DNA of 64,000 nucleotides from the NCBI RefSeq assembly GCF_019175385.1, contig NC_083338.1:93269777-93333776 (forward strand), written 5' to 3'. Below the pieces are notes generated by a model. The model was not told where the DNA came from. It saw only the letters and a list, made by a program, of their open reading frames with translations, and ran no database searches. Position 1 is the stretch's first letter. Each line of letters starts with the position of its first letter. A program made the translations under genes and the position numbers. Below are positions 21,811 to 34,927 of the stretch, piece after piece. This DNA is from Lycium barbarum. Taxonomy: Eukaryota; Streptophyta; Magnoliopsida; Solanales; Solanaceae.

Positions 21811-24800
21811 TGTTATATCCCGTATTTTATACGTTCGGAGATTTCAAGGTAGTCGTGGCAAAGTTGAGGGAATGACCATCTTCCAAAATTATTTTAATGT
21901 ACAAGTTGGTTATGAATATTATTGTATGGAAATATTGAGTAAGGTTAAGGGTAAAAAGGGGAATTCGCGAGATGACTCGTAGAAATATAGAGGAAGGCTA
22001 AGGGCAAATTTGGAATTTGGAAAAAAAATTAAATTTTCATGAAGTGCAAAAAAAGAGTATGGGCTTGGAAGAAAAGGGGCCATTTGGGCCGTTCATAGTA
22101 AATGAGCCAAAGCCCATATGAGCACAAAATTAATAAGTCCATAAGATGACTTAATTAGTCATCTTATTCATTATGTCCCTAGAAATTTCAAGAACTCTAA
22201 AGAACAAGAGAGGAGGAGAAAAATAAGAGGGGCTATTCGGCCACCTCCAAAACCAACAAGAACCTTGGAAAATGTTTCTTCAAAAATCATTTTCTACTAA
22301 TTGAAGGGTCCTTAACAAAGTAGGGTGGTCATTGGAACAAGAAAAACACAAATTCTTGAAAGTTACAATCTTGGCCAAGAAGGAAGATAAGAGGAGAAGG
22401 TAAGAATTCATCCCCTTTTATATGTTATGGATGTTTGTGCATGTTGTAGTGTATAAAATGAGTGAAATTCATGAAGAATATGGAAGTAGGGGTGGTGGCC
22501 GTGTAGTGTGTAGTGTGTGTATGGCCGTGTATATATATTGTATTGTGATGGGATGGTGAGCAAATTTTATGTAGTCTATTGGTTGTTGTTGTAATGTATA
22601 GAAATGGATAGAATTCATAAAAATATGGAAGTTTGCATGGTGGTTGTGTATATGCATGTGGCCGAGTATATATATGTGTTGTGTAAGGAAGATTGAATTA
22701 GTTAAGGTAGTGTGTTGCTTGTTGTTGTGATGTATAGAAAAAGATAGGAATTCGTAGAAAAATGCATGTAGTGTTATGGCCGAAAATGGTGATGTTTTGG
22801 TAAGTTATGACGAATTGATTTCATTTGATATTTTAGTAGATGTTGTTGTAGATTCCATGATGAAAAAATGAAGGTTTGGTAACTTGGGAGAAAAGTTGTA
22901 GTTGTGGCCGTGTAGGTGTGGGTATTATATAGAAGGAAAGAATTAATTTTATTTAGTATTCAAATTGTTGTGGTAATAGGTTTCATGATGTTAAATGAAG
23001 ATTTAGTGGTTTAAAGTGAAATGGAAATCGTTTGTGATTATTGGAGAAGTTAGTATAATAATAGTATGGTTCTTATGTTTGTATGAAAGGAATTGTAGTG
23101 AGTGGATTGTGAACGTAACTCATGGATTTAGAGGTAAAGGATGTGGTTGGAAGGTTGTAAGGTTGGAATTGAATTGAATTGAATTGAATTGCATGACAAA
23201 GTTTGTTCATGTTAGAATGGACATTGTATTGATTGTTGAAGTTGTAAGTATGATTGTTGGTAATGTTGTTAATATTTTGGCCGAGTTAAATTTTCGGGTT
23301 TGCTGTTGTTAAATTGGCCGAGTCATATTCTCGGGGATGGTGTAGTTACAGGGGAGATGCTGCCGAAATTTTGGCAGATCATAAGTGAATTTATTTGAAA
23401 GGCTAAGGCAAGTATATGTCGATGAATCTAACGATAGTGTCAATCTTCTTGAATGTAGACTAACAAGTTGGACGAATAAGCGTAGCTAGTAAGGCGCGAC
23501 ACAGGTATGTTAAGGCTCGTCCCTTTTCTTTCCAAGGAATGATCCCGATGTTATGATCTCATAATTGTTCCCATGTCTTACTTGTTTTTCAAAAGTTGGA
23601 TGCTTACGATTCTAAGGCAAGATTTCTACATTATGAATTTATAAATGTTTACATATTTTCCATGTCTTCAAAAGTTAGAAGTCTATGGTCCCAAGGCATT
23701 GATCGTGTTTCCGATAACCCGTCAATGTTTTCCAAAATGTCCGTATTTCTCCAAAACAAAGATTTATGGTATTGTAAGCTTTTATGACAATAACGATGAA
23801 AATGTTTTACAACGACATTGAGGATGTCGAGGATGAGAATATTTTTATGGTGACTATGATAAAAATGATTTCATGTTCAAAAGGTACTAGATATGACTAT
23901 TTCTTTGATTTTCCAAAAATGGCTTCCGAAATGTTCGTAAAAGGTTCTGTACTTCAAACGCTCGTAACTTTCTTATACTAAATCGGATTGACGTGAAACT
24001 TGTTTCGAGTCTTCAAGTGTCGGTTTATATACGCTGTCATTCGTTGATAGTCTCATCTTATAATACTTGTTCCTTCAAGGTGAGACAAAGTCGAAATGAT
24101 TATTCCATAATATAATCGGAGGCTACCGACCTTACGTCACTCCGATAGATACATGACTTTCTTTGGGCTCTCATGCATGCTGCTATATGATATATGTATA
24201 TGATATATGTATATGTATATGTATATGGGAAAGATGGGAAAAAGGGCAGAGCGTTATATACGCGTATCCACCTGATCAGTTGGTATTATATGACATGATA
24301 TCGTCCCGGACGCGGGATATGTGGTTAAATGGATCGGAGCCGACGCCTCGACAATATGATATGTACTATTTTCTATATATATATATATATGAAAAGAAAT
24401 ATTTTCAAAGAAAGTAAAGTATAATATATGGATCGGGCTGCACGTTCCGCAGCAATGTATATAGATCGGGCTGCACGTTCCGCAGCACTAAGCATGCATG
24501 GTATCCGCCTAAAAGGCACTCAGATGTACGGGTTACTCTTTTACTTCCTGATATGCTCTATATTTTCTTTATATCATTATTCATGCTATGTATCCCTTGT
24601 ATGTTACTATTCATGCCTTACATACTCAGTACATTACTCCTACTGACCCTTTTTTCTTCGGGGGCTGCGTTTCATGCCGCGCAGGTACACCAGATGAGTA
24701 GAAGCCATTATAGAAGACGTTCCAGCGAAGTTGGCAAGCTCCATTTTGCCCTGGAGTGTAGCCGAGTCAGAGTACTATGCTATGATGTCTTATTCGAAGT

Positions 24801-25059
24801 TAGAGACTTTGCAGACAGAGTCGTGGGTATCGGGAGTCAGTGTGTCGGTTTGTATTATAATATAAGTTCTACATGGTTACAAATTTTATTTGATTTGAAA
24901 GCAACAAAAAGAATGTTTCGGAAAGCTTTATTATGTATTTAATGTTAAATTGATTTAGAGGTCCAAAATATTATGTACGTAATAAGAGTCAGCGGGTTCG
25001 CTCGGCTCCGAATATGGGGTCAGGTGCCCATCACACCCTAGTAAAGTCGGGGTGTGACA
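21811..25059 (+). mobile_element. solo LTR E, 3249 bp, TSD CATCA, inside RT
   Basis: It starts TGTTATATCCCGT and ends GTCGGGGTGTGACA, with CATCA at 21806-21810 and 25060-25064. It is inserted in the RT gene of element A exactly at the Tyr-His-His codons of the conserved SGYHQ motif. There is no internal region, so it is a solo LTR. It carries GGTATGTTAAGG (23504), a hairpin module (24611-24688) and two GATCGGGCTGCACGTTCCGC repeats (24432 and 24466). Several short open frames here have no homology I recognise. Confidence 0.95.
24611..24688 (+). other. paired-hairpin module in LTR E
   Basis: CAGTAC/CCTACTG form an imperfect first stem. CCC-T/C loop-GGGGG makes the second, followed by GCTGCGTTTCATG and CGCAG|GT. 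The flanking order is the same as in the other LTR families. Confidence 0.65.
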
Positions 25060-25064
25060 CATCA

Positions 25065-27571
25065 GGTGCGGATATTCCGAAGACTGCATTCAGGACTCGA
25101 TACGGGCATTATGAGTTTAGAGTGATGTCTTTTGGGCTGACCAATGCTCCAGCGGTATTTATGCATTTAATGAACCGAGTATTCAAACCATTCCTAGATA
25201 TGTTCGTGATTGTATTTATCGATGATATTCTGGTCTATTCATGTTCAGAAGAGGAGCATGCAGATCATTTGAGGACGGTACTTGGGGTGCTCCAACACCA
25301 GAAGTTGTATGCTAAGTTCTGTAAATGCGAATTCTGGTTGACTTTAGTGGCATTCTTGGGGCATATTACTGGAGCTGATGGTATTCGGGTAGATAGACAG
25401 AAGATTGAGGCTGTAAAGACTTGGACTAGACCTAAGACACCTACTGAGGTACACAGTTTTCTGGGGCTAGCAGGATATTACAAGAGATTTGTAGAAAAGT
25501 TTGCCTCAATTTCAGCGCCTTTAACAAGACTAACACAAAAGGCAGCTAAATTCCAGTGAACTGACGCATGTGAGCAAAGCTTCCAGTTGTTGAAAGACAA
25601 GCTGACTACGGCTCCAGTCTCAACTCTTCCAGAGGGACCAGATGGCTATGTTATTTATTGTGATGCTTCAGGTGTTGGACTAGGTTGTGTATTGATGTAG
25701 CATGGCAGGGTTATAGCCTACGCTTCCCGACACCTCAGAAAACACAAAAGGAATTATCCTACTCACGATCTAGAGTTAGCAGCGGTAATTCATGCTTTGA
25801 AGATATGGAGGCATTACTTATATGGTGTTCATGTTGATGTTTATACGGATCACAAGAGTCTCCAATATATCTTTAAGCAGAAAGAGCTGAATGTGCGACA
25901 GAGACGGTGGTTAGAGTACCACCTAGGGAAGGAAAATGTTGTAGCAGATGCCCTTAGAATCTATGGGTAGCTTGACAGATGTGCAACCAGAAAAGAAGGA
26001 GATGGTCCGTGAGATTTACCGACTAGCTAACCTTGGAGTCCGTTTGGCTGATTCTGGAGATGGTGGAGTTTCTATTCGAGAAGTTGTCTGAATCCTCTAT
26101 CATGGAAGAGGTAAAGAGGCACCAGTACGAGGACCCTGTCCTGGCACGATATAGAGATACAGCTCTTCAAAAGGAGGATACCCCGTTCAAAGTTACACCT
26201 GATGGCGTGTTACGATATGAAGGCAGACTATGTGTACCTGAGGTTGCAGGGCTACAACAACAGGTTATGGGTGAGGCACACTATGCCCGTTATTCTGTTC
26301 ATCCAGGGTCAACGAAAATGTATCATGACCTCAGATGTTTATATTGGTGGGATGGCATGAAGAAGGACATAGCGGAGTTTGTTGCTTAGTGCCCGAATTG
26401 TCAACAGGTTAAGGTCGAGCATCAGAAGCCTGGTGGGTTATTACAGTAGTTAGAGATCCCAACCTGAAAATGGGAAGTAATTAATATGGACTTCATTACA
26501 GGTTTACCTCTCATTCCACGGAAGTATGACTCTATATGGGTTATTGTGGATAGGCTGACAAAATCAGCCCATTTTCTTCCAGGCAGGAATGCTTATTCAG
26601 CTGAGGACTATGCAAAGTTATATGTCAGAGAGATAGTGAGACTCCATGGGGTTCCCATATCTATTATCTCAGACAGAGGAGCTCAGTTTACAGCTAACTT
26701 CTGGAGATCATTCCAGGAGGGATTGGGGACACAGGTGAGTCTTAGTACAACATTTCACCCTCAGACTGACGGGCAGGCCGAGCGTACTATTAAGACGCTA
26801 GGAGATATGTTACGGGCCTGTATTATTGATTTCAGAGGTATCTGGGATGATTATTTGCCACTTATCGAGTTTGCTTATAACAATAGCTATCATTCTAGTA
26901 TCCGGATGGCACCGTATGAGGCCTTATGTGGGAGGAAGTGCAGTTCACCTATTGGTTGGTTTGATGTTGGTGAGACTAAATTAATAGGCCCAGACATGAT
27001 TCAGCAAGCTGTTGATAAGGTGAAGCTTATTCAGGAGAGGTTACTGGCAGCCTAGATTCGACAGAAGTCATATGCAGATAATCGACGTCGACACTTAGAG
27101 TTTCAGGTTGGTGATTGGGTGTTCTTGAAGGTGTCACCCAAGAAGGGTGTAATGAGATTCGGCAAGAAGGGGAAACTTAGCCCAAGGTACATTGGGCCTT
27201 ATCAGATTATTCATAGGGTAGGCAAGGTTGCCTATGAGTTGGACCTACCATCTGAGTTGGAAGCAGTACATCCAGTCTTTCATTTGTCGATGCTTCGCAA
27301 ATGTATTGGTGACCCTTCTAGAGTATTCCCCGTGCATGATGTCCAGGTGACGGAGGAACTGTCCTACGAGGAGAATCCTATAGCTATACTTGATCGGCAA
27401 GTTAGAAGATTGCGTACTAAGGATGTGGCTTCCGTCAAAGTGTTATGGCGAAATAATAATAGAGAAGAGATGACCTGGGAAGCCGAAGATGAGATGAAGA
27501 ATAAGTATCCTTACTTGTTCCCTACGCCTGCAGGTAATTTAAATTCTTCACTTGATTATATTGATTGGTAG
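25065..27571 (+). pseudogene. RT (C half), RNase H, integrase, chromodomain of element A
   Basis: Domains in order: RT from [16 protein letters not shown] with the catalytic FIDD (25221-25226), RNase H ([29 protein letters not shown]), then integrase with HHCC zinc finger (about 26275-26405). The integrase core has Asp 26489, Asp 26672 and Glu 26780, followed by the GKLSPRYIGPY block. A chromodomain (ILDRQVRRLRTKDV to MKNKYPYLF) ends at TAG 27569-27571. Internal stops are TGA after KFQ (25557), TAG at 25698, and others near 26388, 26446, 26465 and 27053. A short deletion removed part of the LELLKDYDV region near 25917. It is therefore inactive, though the catalytic residues survive. Confidence 0.92.
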
Positions 27572-27677
27572 ATGAAACTCCATGTTATAGCAATAAGGGA
27601 GACTTCCCCGAAATTTTTATAAGACTTTATAGGACCAATTTAACATTCGAGGACGAATGTTCTAAAGGGGGGAAGGA
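27572..27677 (+). other. 3' untranslated tail and polypurine tract of A
   Basis: Purine-rich AAAGGGGGGAAGGA (27664-27677) precedes the 3' LTR and would prime plus-strand synthesis. TTCGAGGACGAATGTT just upstream is also present before the LTRs of B and C. Confidence 0.85.
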
Positions 27678-29728
27678 TGTTATACCCCGTATTTTTATAC
27701 ATTGGATTATTCGTAAGCTAATCGATACACGTTCAAGGACAAGATTAATTGTGGGGTATGAGATAAGGACCTTTTAATCACCGATTTCAATAAGTGCACG
27801 ATGTTTTATAAATTTCAATTAGTATAGAAATATTAGTGGAGATAAGGGATTAATTAACCATGATTATATTATTAAGTGGTGATTAGTGATTATTTAATAT
27901 TAATTAAGTTATTAGTTGGCTGAATGGGCCCCACTACAACATGGCCAATTCTGATTGGCCCATGCTATAGTGGGGCACGTGTAACAATCATGGGAAGCAT
28001 ATAAAGACCCTAGTTGATGACTAATTCATCGTTCATGCATTTTATTTTCAACTTCAACAAAGTTGAATTAGGAGAGAGGAGCTCCTAAGCTAGTGAGAGA
28101 GAGAGCTACGGCCATGGTTGCTCTTGGCCAAGCTTAAGCCCTTATGGAAGAAAATTAAAATTCTAAGGTGTTGTAAACATCCAAGTGATTAGCAACGTGA
28201 ATTAATTCTTGGGGCAGCAAAGACGCTGTTATTTGAATCCATAAATTTTAGCAACGTTAAGGAGCCAAGCTTGTTAAGGTAAGATTTAATTCTCCCCTAC
28301 ATGTTTAGAGGTAGTTTGGACTTTGTATAATTTGGTAGATGTGAAATTGGATGTAAGGAATTATGTGTGTTGATGCTAAGGTTCGGTTGGGGGCTGTTTT
28401 AACCTAAAAATGGTGAATCAATTTTAATTAGTGTTGTTGTTCTTGTTGTCATTGATTATATGATGAAAGTGAAGGAATTTGATATTTAAAGTTATGGTTG
28501 TATTGTGTTGGTAATGATCGGGTTCTGGTTGTGTTGTTGTTCTTGTGAAATTGGAGGACTAAGTGTAGTTAAGACTTGTATTGTGTTGTTATAATTGATG
28601 GGTTGCGTTAGGACTTATTAATGTTAAGATAGTTTTCTTGCATATGGAAGTTGAGGCCGTTGTTGTGTTGTTGCTAATGTGAATCACTAATTTGATAAGA
28701 AAGAAACGTATAAGATATCGTATGCGAAGCGTATGTGGCTTGTTGGGTGCATATTTTAGATATTTGAGGTGTATCGAGCATTATTATGTTATGTGGGTTG
28801 TTTTGGAGTATCCTCAGATCTTGTTTCGACTAGTTCTTGATGCGATAACTTAGACGTGCTTTGGTTGATGCTATGTTGGTTGTTGTATAGTTGGCTTAAA
28901 TGTGAGGAAATTGAGCGATATAGGGGAAGTGCTGCCCAATTGTCTAGAAATAAGCTACTAACGTTGAAGTACATTTTATGCCTTTTCGTAGCTTAACCAT
29001 AGTCTTGACGTCTTAATATAGGTTGAGATATTTTGGGCAACGTATACATATCGAGTCACGGATTAAGTGCCAAAGGTATGTAAAGCTAACCCTTCCTTCT
29101 TTTTGGCATGCTCTTTATGAAACAAATAGACGACGTATATATGACTTCAAAAAAAGCTCCTATTCTTAGAGACACTAGGATGACTAATGTACTTGATTCC
29201 CAGAACTTATTTTATTATGTCTTGATACGTGTCTATGATTCCAGAAGATCTATTTTGATATAATCCATAGTGACATCCGAAGGATACTTGATATGACTAT
29301 TTGTCTTGATTATCAAATGATGGTTCATTTTGCTTATTCTATTGAATCTCAGATATGACTTAGTTTACATATGGTTGCTCACTACTCTGCTCGTGCATGC
29401 CTCAATATATCTTTCACCGGGTCCCGGGCCGGGGTACTTTCTCATGCACAGTTTCACTGCATTGTTCACCGAGTCCCTCACTAGAGGGCCGGGATACGGT
29501 ATATATATATATATATATATATAAGATGATATGATTATGTGATGATGTGATTATGGCGCCAAGGATGGTATATGATGACTTTATTCACCGAGTCTCATAA
29601 TGGGCCGGGTATGATATATGATATTGATGTGCATGATTTACATTTCATAAGGCAAGTGTGTTGGTATTATGATTGTCATACTTGTCTCCTGTAATCTCTA
29701 TTTCAGTCATGATCCTCTTTATTGTGTT

Positions 29729-29805
29729 TCATGCTTTATATACTCAGTACATATCTCGTACTGACCCCCTTTCTTCGGGGGGCTGCGTTTCATGCCCGCA
29801 GGTAC
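29729..29805 (+). other. paired-hairpin module in 3' LTR of A
   Basis: CAGTAC, loop ATATCTC, GTACTG; then CCCCC, loop TTTCTTC, GGGGG; then GCTGCGTTTCATGCCCGCAG|GT. The second loop differs from the 5' LTR copy (TTTTTCATC), while the stem is unchanged. Confidence 0.7.
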
Positions 29806-30187
29806 GGATACTCGATTTGGCGATCCTCCAATCTAGGATTTCCACTCAGCTGTTTGGAGAGCTCCATTGTTCCGGAGCCTATCTTATTTTGGGTATAGAC
29901 CTTTTGATGTATATATATATATATATATATATATGTTTATCCAGGGGTACGGCGGGGCCCTGTCCCGTCATATTTCACTATCGATACTCTTAGAGGTCTG
30001 TAGACGTATGTGTGGGTTGTGCATAAGTTTTGTTCAGCTGTGTCTATGTGATTTGCTATGGATATGCTCGTCTGTAGTGGCAGCCTTGTCGGCTTGCGTA
30101 TCATTTTGGTATATTGTGGCAGCCTTGTCGGCTTGCGTATCGTATTACGTTTTGATTAGTTGTGACTCTTCAGGAGACAGGTTATCT

Positions 30188-30189
<2 letters not shown>

Positions 30190-30267
<78 letters not shown>
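30190..30267. repeat. TA microsatellite, 78 bp
   Basis: An uninterrupted TA run near the end of the A 3' LTR. The homologous site in the 5' LTR (around 19138-19152) has only about 14 bp, so the expansion or contraction happened after insertion. Confidence 0.96.
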
Positions 30268-30270
<3 letters not shown>

Positions 30271-30406
30271 ATATGACGTTATGAACCTTGGGAGTTTTTG
30301 CAAGTTTCCACATCGTTCTTAATTTCAGTCCGACTATATCTAACAGGTATGTATACGAGTGTCCAACTCGGGCACTAGTCATGGCCCACAGGGTTGGGTC
30401 GTGACA

Positions 30407-31569
30407 GTAACCTACCTCAGATGCAGAGCGGGAACAATGCAAGCTACTCCGCAATAGCTTTCCCCTTCCGTAATGCTTCAGAACATTCAATGTCTAGCAG
30501 TGTAATGCTAAGTGAGTAATGAATCATCTACTCAAACAAGAATAACAATTGGGGAAGAAAACCCAATTACTTCTACCCTTTTTAAATTGGTGAACTATCA
30601 CTTATAGCAATTTCATCATAATCTTAGTCCCAATGATCATACTATCCCAATTCATGGGGTTTTAGTCAATTAAACCCCTTTCAAAAGGATTTTAGGCTAA
30701 AGCTTCCATTTTTATGCGAACCCTAAGTCTCGACATGCAATTTCCACCATTAATAATCAAGTTCTTATCCTAGAAAGTGATAATCTACACTCCTAGATGA
30801 ATAAATCACAATAAAATCAACCCCCATCAATTATGTAAAGGTTTACAACTTCTAGGGTTCTACCCTTTTTCTCCACCATTAGAGGACCTTCAATTAATGT
30901 AAGAACTTAAGATGAATAAGGAATGAACAATGAAAAAGGTTGAGACTTACCTTCAAAGGAGATCCTACCAAGACTCTAGGGATTTCGCCTCTTACTTTCT
31001 AGGGAACAGTTTCTGGTGTAAAGTGGTGAATGACTCAAAATTTCACAATAATCAGTTTCTGCCTTCCATCGACCGCTGCAGCGGTTAATATTTTGCTGCT
31101 GCAGTCTCGCTATAGCGAGACTTCTCCTGCTACAACGAACCTCATTAATTCCCCAACTCCTCACGGCGGCGACCATTGCCCCGCTATAGCGGGCTCATTA
31201 CAGTAGTAGTAACCCGTTGCAGCGGTCACATTCGACCAGTGAGCTCTGGTTTTTCACCAGATTTTCACCTAAAATCCCAACATCAATCCGAGGCCCTACA
31301 AACACAAACTAGATATGTGTATCTACGTAAAAACATGCTACGGACTCACCCGTGGCCTCAGAATTCCCAACGGAGGTCAAATTTACTAAGTCACCCCCAA
31401 CGAAAATAGTTTTCAAACAATGTACAACATACATACAAGGATAAATTAAGGCCTCAATTTTTAGACTTCTAACTCTCTGAGCTTTCTTTAAGCTTATTCC
31501 TAGTCTTGGAAGGTTACAAGTAGGGTTAAAATGGTTAAAATGCCTATAACAACCTAGCGGGTCATTACA
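30407..31569 (-). mobile_element. right (5') LTR of element H, truncated by A
   Basis: This aligns with 11873-12885 of the left H LTR and continues to an LTR terminus GGGTCATTACA (minus-strand start TGTAATGACCCGC) at 31569. GCGAT follows (31570-31574), the same five bases that precede the left LTR at 10704-10708. The distal 1.16 kb of this LTR is missing because element A inserted at 30407. Palindromes CCGCTGCAGCGG and CCGCTATAGCGGG are at about 31070-31215. It is non-coding. Confidence 0.78.
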
Positions 31570-31574
31570 GCGAT

Positions 31575-32108
31575 CGCGACCTCACCCGCCACAATTGCGA
31601 TTTGCCCCTTCTTCTCTCTTCGCGATCGCGGTGACCAAATGATGGCAGCAGATGGTGACCAAATATGATCGAAATACATATTTTGTTTTTCATCCGGGGA
31701 AGTTCAATATGAGTTTCGGGTGTTAGATTGAAGATTGAAAGATACCTGAATTTTTTGATATCTGGTACTAGGTTTTGTACATCGCGATCGTGCAATATGC
31801 AACATGTTCGGTAAAGGTTTTAGTTGTTACTCTTCGCAACACATAAGAGGGTCTTGGGGAGAGTCGCTTTAAGATCATAGAGGGTCTCTCACATTCACGA
31901 TGGGCTAGGTCGGGTACCTGGTCGCGATCATGGGTCTTCATCGCGTTTGATATTAAGAGCTGTAGCTAGGCAGTGAATAATTTCCCCATTTCGAAAGCCA
32001 GAATGTCTTTTCATAGTTTGTGTTTTAAAGCTCGGTTTGAGGTAATACCAAAGGAAAAATTCACGATTTGGCTAAGGGGTAAGCTTCTAGCTCTTACTTT
32101 GATGTTTC
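31575..32108. mobile_element. old LTR-like DNA (J), right part
   Basis: Non-coding DNA with CGATCGCGACC, CGCGATCGCGG and CATCGCGATCG motifs (31570-31790), the apparent continuation of 10393-10708 across the H insertion. No coding potential is seen. The last bases, GTTTC (32104-32108), are the left target duplication of solo LTR D2. Confidence 0.4.
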
Positions 32109-33149
32109 TGTTACATCGCGAAAATTTCGGATTTGTTGCACTGTGATTAGACTAACGCGAGCTTGCGATGAACATGAAGTTCTTACGAGATTAAGGAGAG
32201 TATTTGATAACCTTAGGTGCGTACCATAAGATTTTTAAGTTATATGAATCGATGGAACTAAGTTGGTCAAAGGAAGTGAAATGCAAGATGTGTTTGGAAA
32301 GGTTTTCGCAATAGTTGAGTTGATGCGTATTTAGTAATGTCTTGAGGGGCTGCTATAGGGCCTCTTAGATGGTTAATGAAGTGTTATATAAGTTCCAAGA
32401 AGGTTCCATAGTCAAACGAGTCGACGAGAATGAGTTTCGGGAATTTCCAAATTGTATGGCCATTTGTACGGACCATATAAATTATACGGCCCATATAATG
32501 GTTCGTAGATTATTTCCAGATTGGGGTGGATCTCTGGTTGGATTATACGGTCCAACTGTACGGACCATATAATTTATATGACCCATATAATTGGCCATAT
32601 ATCCGGGTCGGGCCATAATTCTTTTTAGTTATATATGGCCACCCTAGTTCATTATTTCATTTCCCACATTTTCTCCAAGTCTCCAATGCTCTAAAACCCT
32701 CGCCAATCATATTCCACTCAAAACCAAGAGAAAACAAAGATCAAATAGAAAGAATCAAGGTATTCATGTGTTGGAAGACTCACTACAGTTAGTAGACTTC
32801 AAGGATAAGTTGGGTATTGAAGCTAGGGTTTTCATACAAGTTGATAACTTGCTCCAAAGCTCATTCTTATGAGCTAAAATGTTAGTTTTCATTCTTATTC
32901 CATGTTATTAAGAATGCTTAGTTGTTGAATAACTTGGGTGAAAGGAGAAAGTAGAAGATGAGGTCTAAATGTAGATTTCATGATGTTTTTGAGTAGTAAA
33001 CCAACTGTTACACCTCGGAAAAGTCCCCGTTCATGTACAATGAATAGGCCAATGAAGGGTATGAGTGTGCGATGTTATACTAAGTCGGGGATGGCGATTC
33101 ATAAATTTTTGGGAATACGAAAGTTGCGGAATTTCATTCAGCCCAGTGG

Positions 33150-33418
33150 TCGTAAAGTGCTTTACGGCCCGTAAAGTGATTTACGGACCGTAAAGTGCCA
33201 TCGTCTATCAACATTCCAAAAACATCAACTTTCTGTCCAATGTTGAAATGGTTAAAAACGAGTTGGTATACGGCCTGTAAACGGGTTTACGGACCATAAA
33301 CCTCGATCGTAAATTGCCATACTCATCATCCAACCTTTCTGTTTTAATATGCTTAAATATGACCACACTATACGGCCCGTAAACTAGTTTACGGTCTGTA
33401 AACTGTGGTTTACGACCA
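33150..33418 (+). repeat. TTTACGGNCCGTAAA palindrome cluster, LTR B
   Basis: At least three complete or near-complete palindromes (CTTTACGGCCCGTAAAG, TTTACGGACCGTAAA, TTTACGGTCTGTAAA) plus half sites spread over about 270 bp. The cluster is repeated in the 3' LTR at 40731-40998. Confidence 0.85.
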
Positions 33419-34927
33419 CTGTTCACCCCGACTATTGATCATTAAAAATCAAACTTTGAATTATTAAAAAGGACCTAAGCCTCATTTTATTTCATTTCTC
33501 ATCCATACAACTCAAAAAACCTCTAGAATATTCCAAATACTTCATCCATAGGAATTCAAGAGAATCAAAGGGGAAACTAAGATCATCAACACCAAATCCA
33601 AGCAACGAAGTGTATGAAACCTAGTTGGAGGTCATCTTCTTCAAGAAATTCCAAAAGAGGTGAAGAAGGGTTTTAGTGCTAAAGGAGTATTCTCATTAAA
33701 AGGCCTGTCCAACCGTCATCTAAGGTATGTTTCATGACTATACCATGTGATTCAAGGTATTGGAAGGCTTAAATACTTGAAATGTAGAAGAACATAGAAA
33801 ATAGGCCATTATTGAGTAAAAAGGTGTCATAGTTGGGTGATAGCTAGGTTGGATCATGAAAGTTGATATGCTATGATTATGAACCCGTTATAAATGACGT
33901 ATAGAGCATGTAATAGGTGTGAAGTAAGCAAAATTATGATGATTAGCAAAAACCATAAAATGTGGAGAAATTGGAGGAAAATGGTGGATTTTGCTTAAAG
34001 TATATGAATGAGGATTGTTGCTTGCAATATCACGAGTGTTGTTGTAAATGTTTGGGAGTTGAAATAGAACGGGGAAAAAGGTAGTAGAAACAAAGGAAAT
34101 TCCGCCTAATTTTCCCTAGGAATAATGATGCGTTTTCAAGATCTATTAACTAACGCTAGTCCAAATTCTCTCGTGAAGATAACGACGTGACATCGAAGGA
34201 AGAGAAGTAAATGATAGCCTAGCTAGACGATAAAGGTATGTGAGGCTAGACCCTTTTCTTTCAATGACATGAATCTTATGATATGATTTCTCTTTCGGTC
34301 CGTGATTCTCCCACATTCCTGAAAACCAAGAGTCTAAGATCATGAATAGCTATATGAGTCCAGAGATATGATATGACGTTCTTATAAAGTAAATGATGTT
34401 GTTCCTTGTGTACGCTCACTTTATACATTGATCCCTTCAAGGTGAGGCAGAATGTTCATGTATGTTCATAATGGAATCGAGGGTTCACGACCTTACGTCA
34501 CCTCGATGGAATGCAGTTGTTCTAGAGCCTTTATGTATGTACAATAAAAAATATATTTTTATAAGCATATTATTATAAGTATTATTATGATGAGCATATC
34601 AAGATTGCATCACACCGCGCCTAGTTGGCTGGGCAGTCATCGCTAAGGCAGGCAGCTATACGAATACACCATGACCTTTTTGGCATGGGCAGACACCACT
34701 AGTGGGCGGCATGAGATGGTACCCCAGACGCGGGAGGCCTGGACGCGGGCTAATATTATTGATTATCACACCATTCCGATATTGACGGGCAGCTTGCATG
34801 TCATGCATATCTGATATGATGATGAGTATGAGTAAGACAGTATGCATCACTTCTCTTCTGATTATCATTCAGTTCCAGATGTTCATATTGATGCGCTCAT
34901 TATATTATTGTTGTCCTTCTTCATTGT

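Larger units (their letters stand above)
27678..30406 (+). mobile_element. 3' LTR of element A, 2729 bp
   Basis: It matches the interrupted LTR 13165-19284, starting TGTTATACCCCGT and ending GGGTCGTGACA. It retains the undisturbed site into which K inserted in the other copy. It abuts sequence of element H's right LTR at 30407. GTAAC there would be the right target duplication, but the left partner is lost with the deleted left end. A 78-bp TA run near the end is much longer than in the 5' LTR. Confidence 0.93.

Noticed and set aside
13165..30406. Element A as an infectious retrovirus-like (env-bearing) element
   Set aside because: No frame after the chromodomain stop (27571) and before the polypurine tract could encode an envelope; only about 100 bp remain there.
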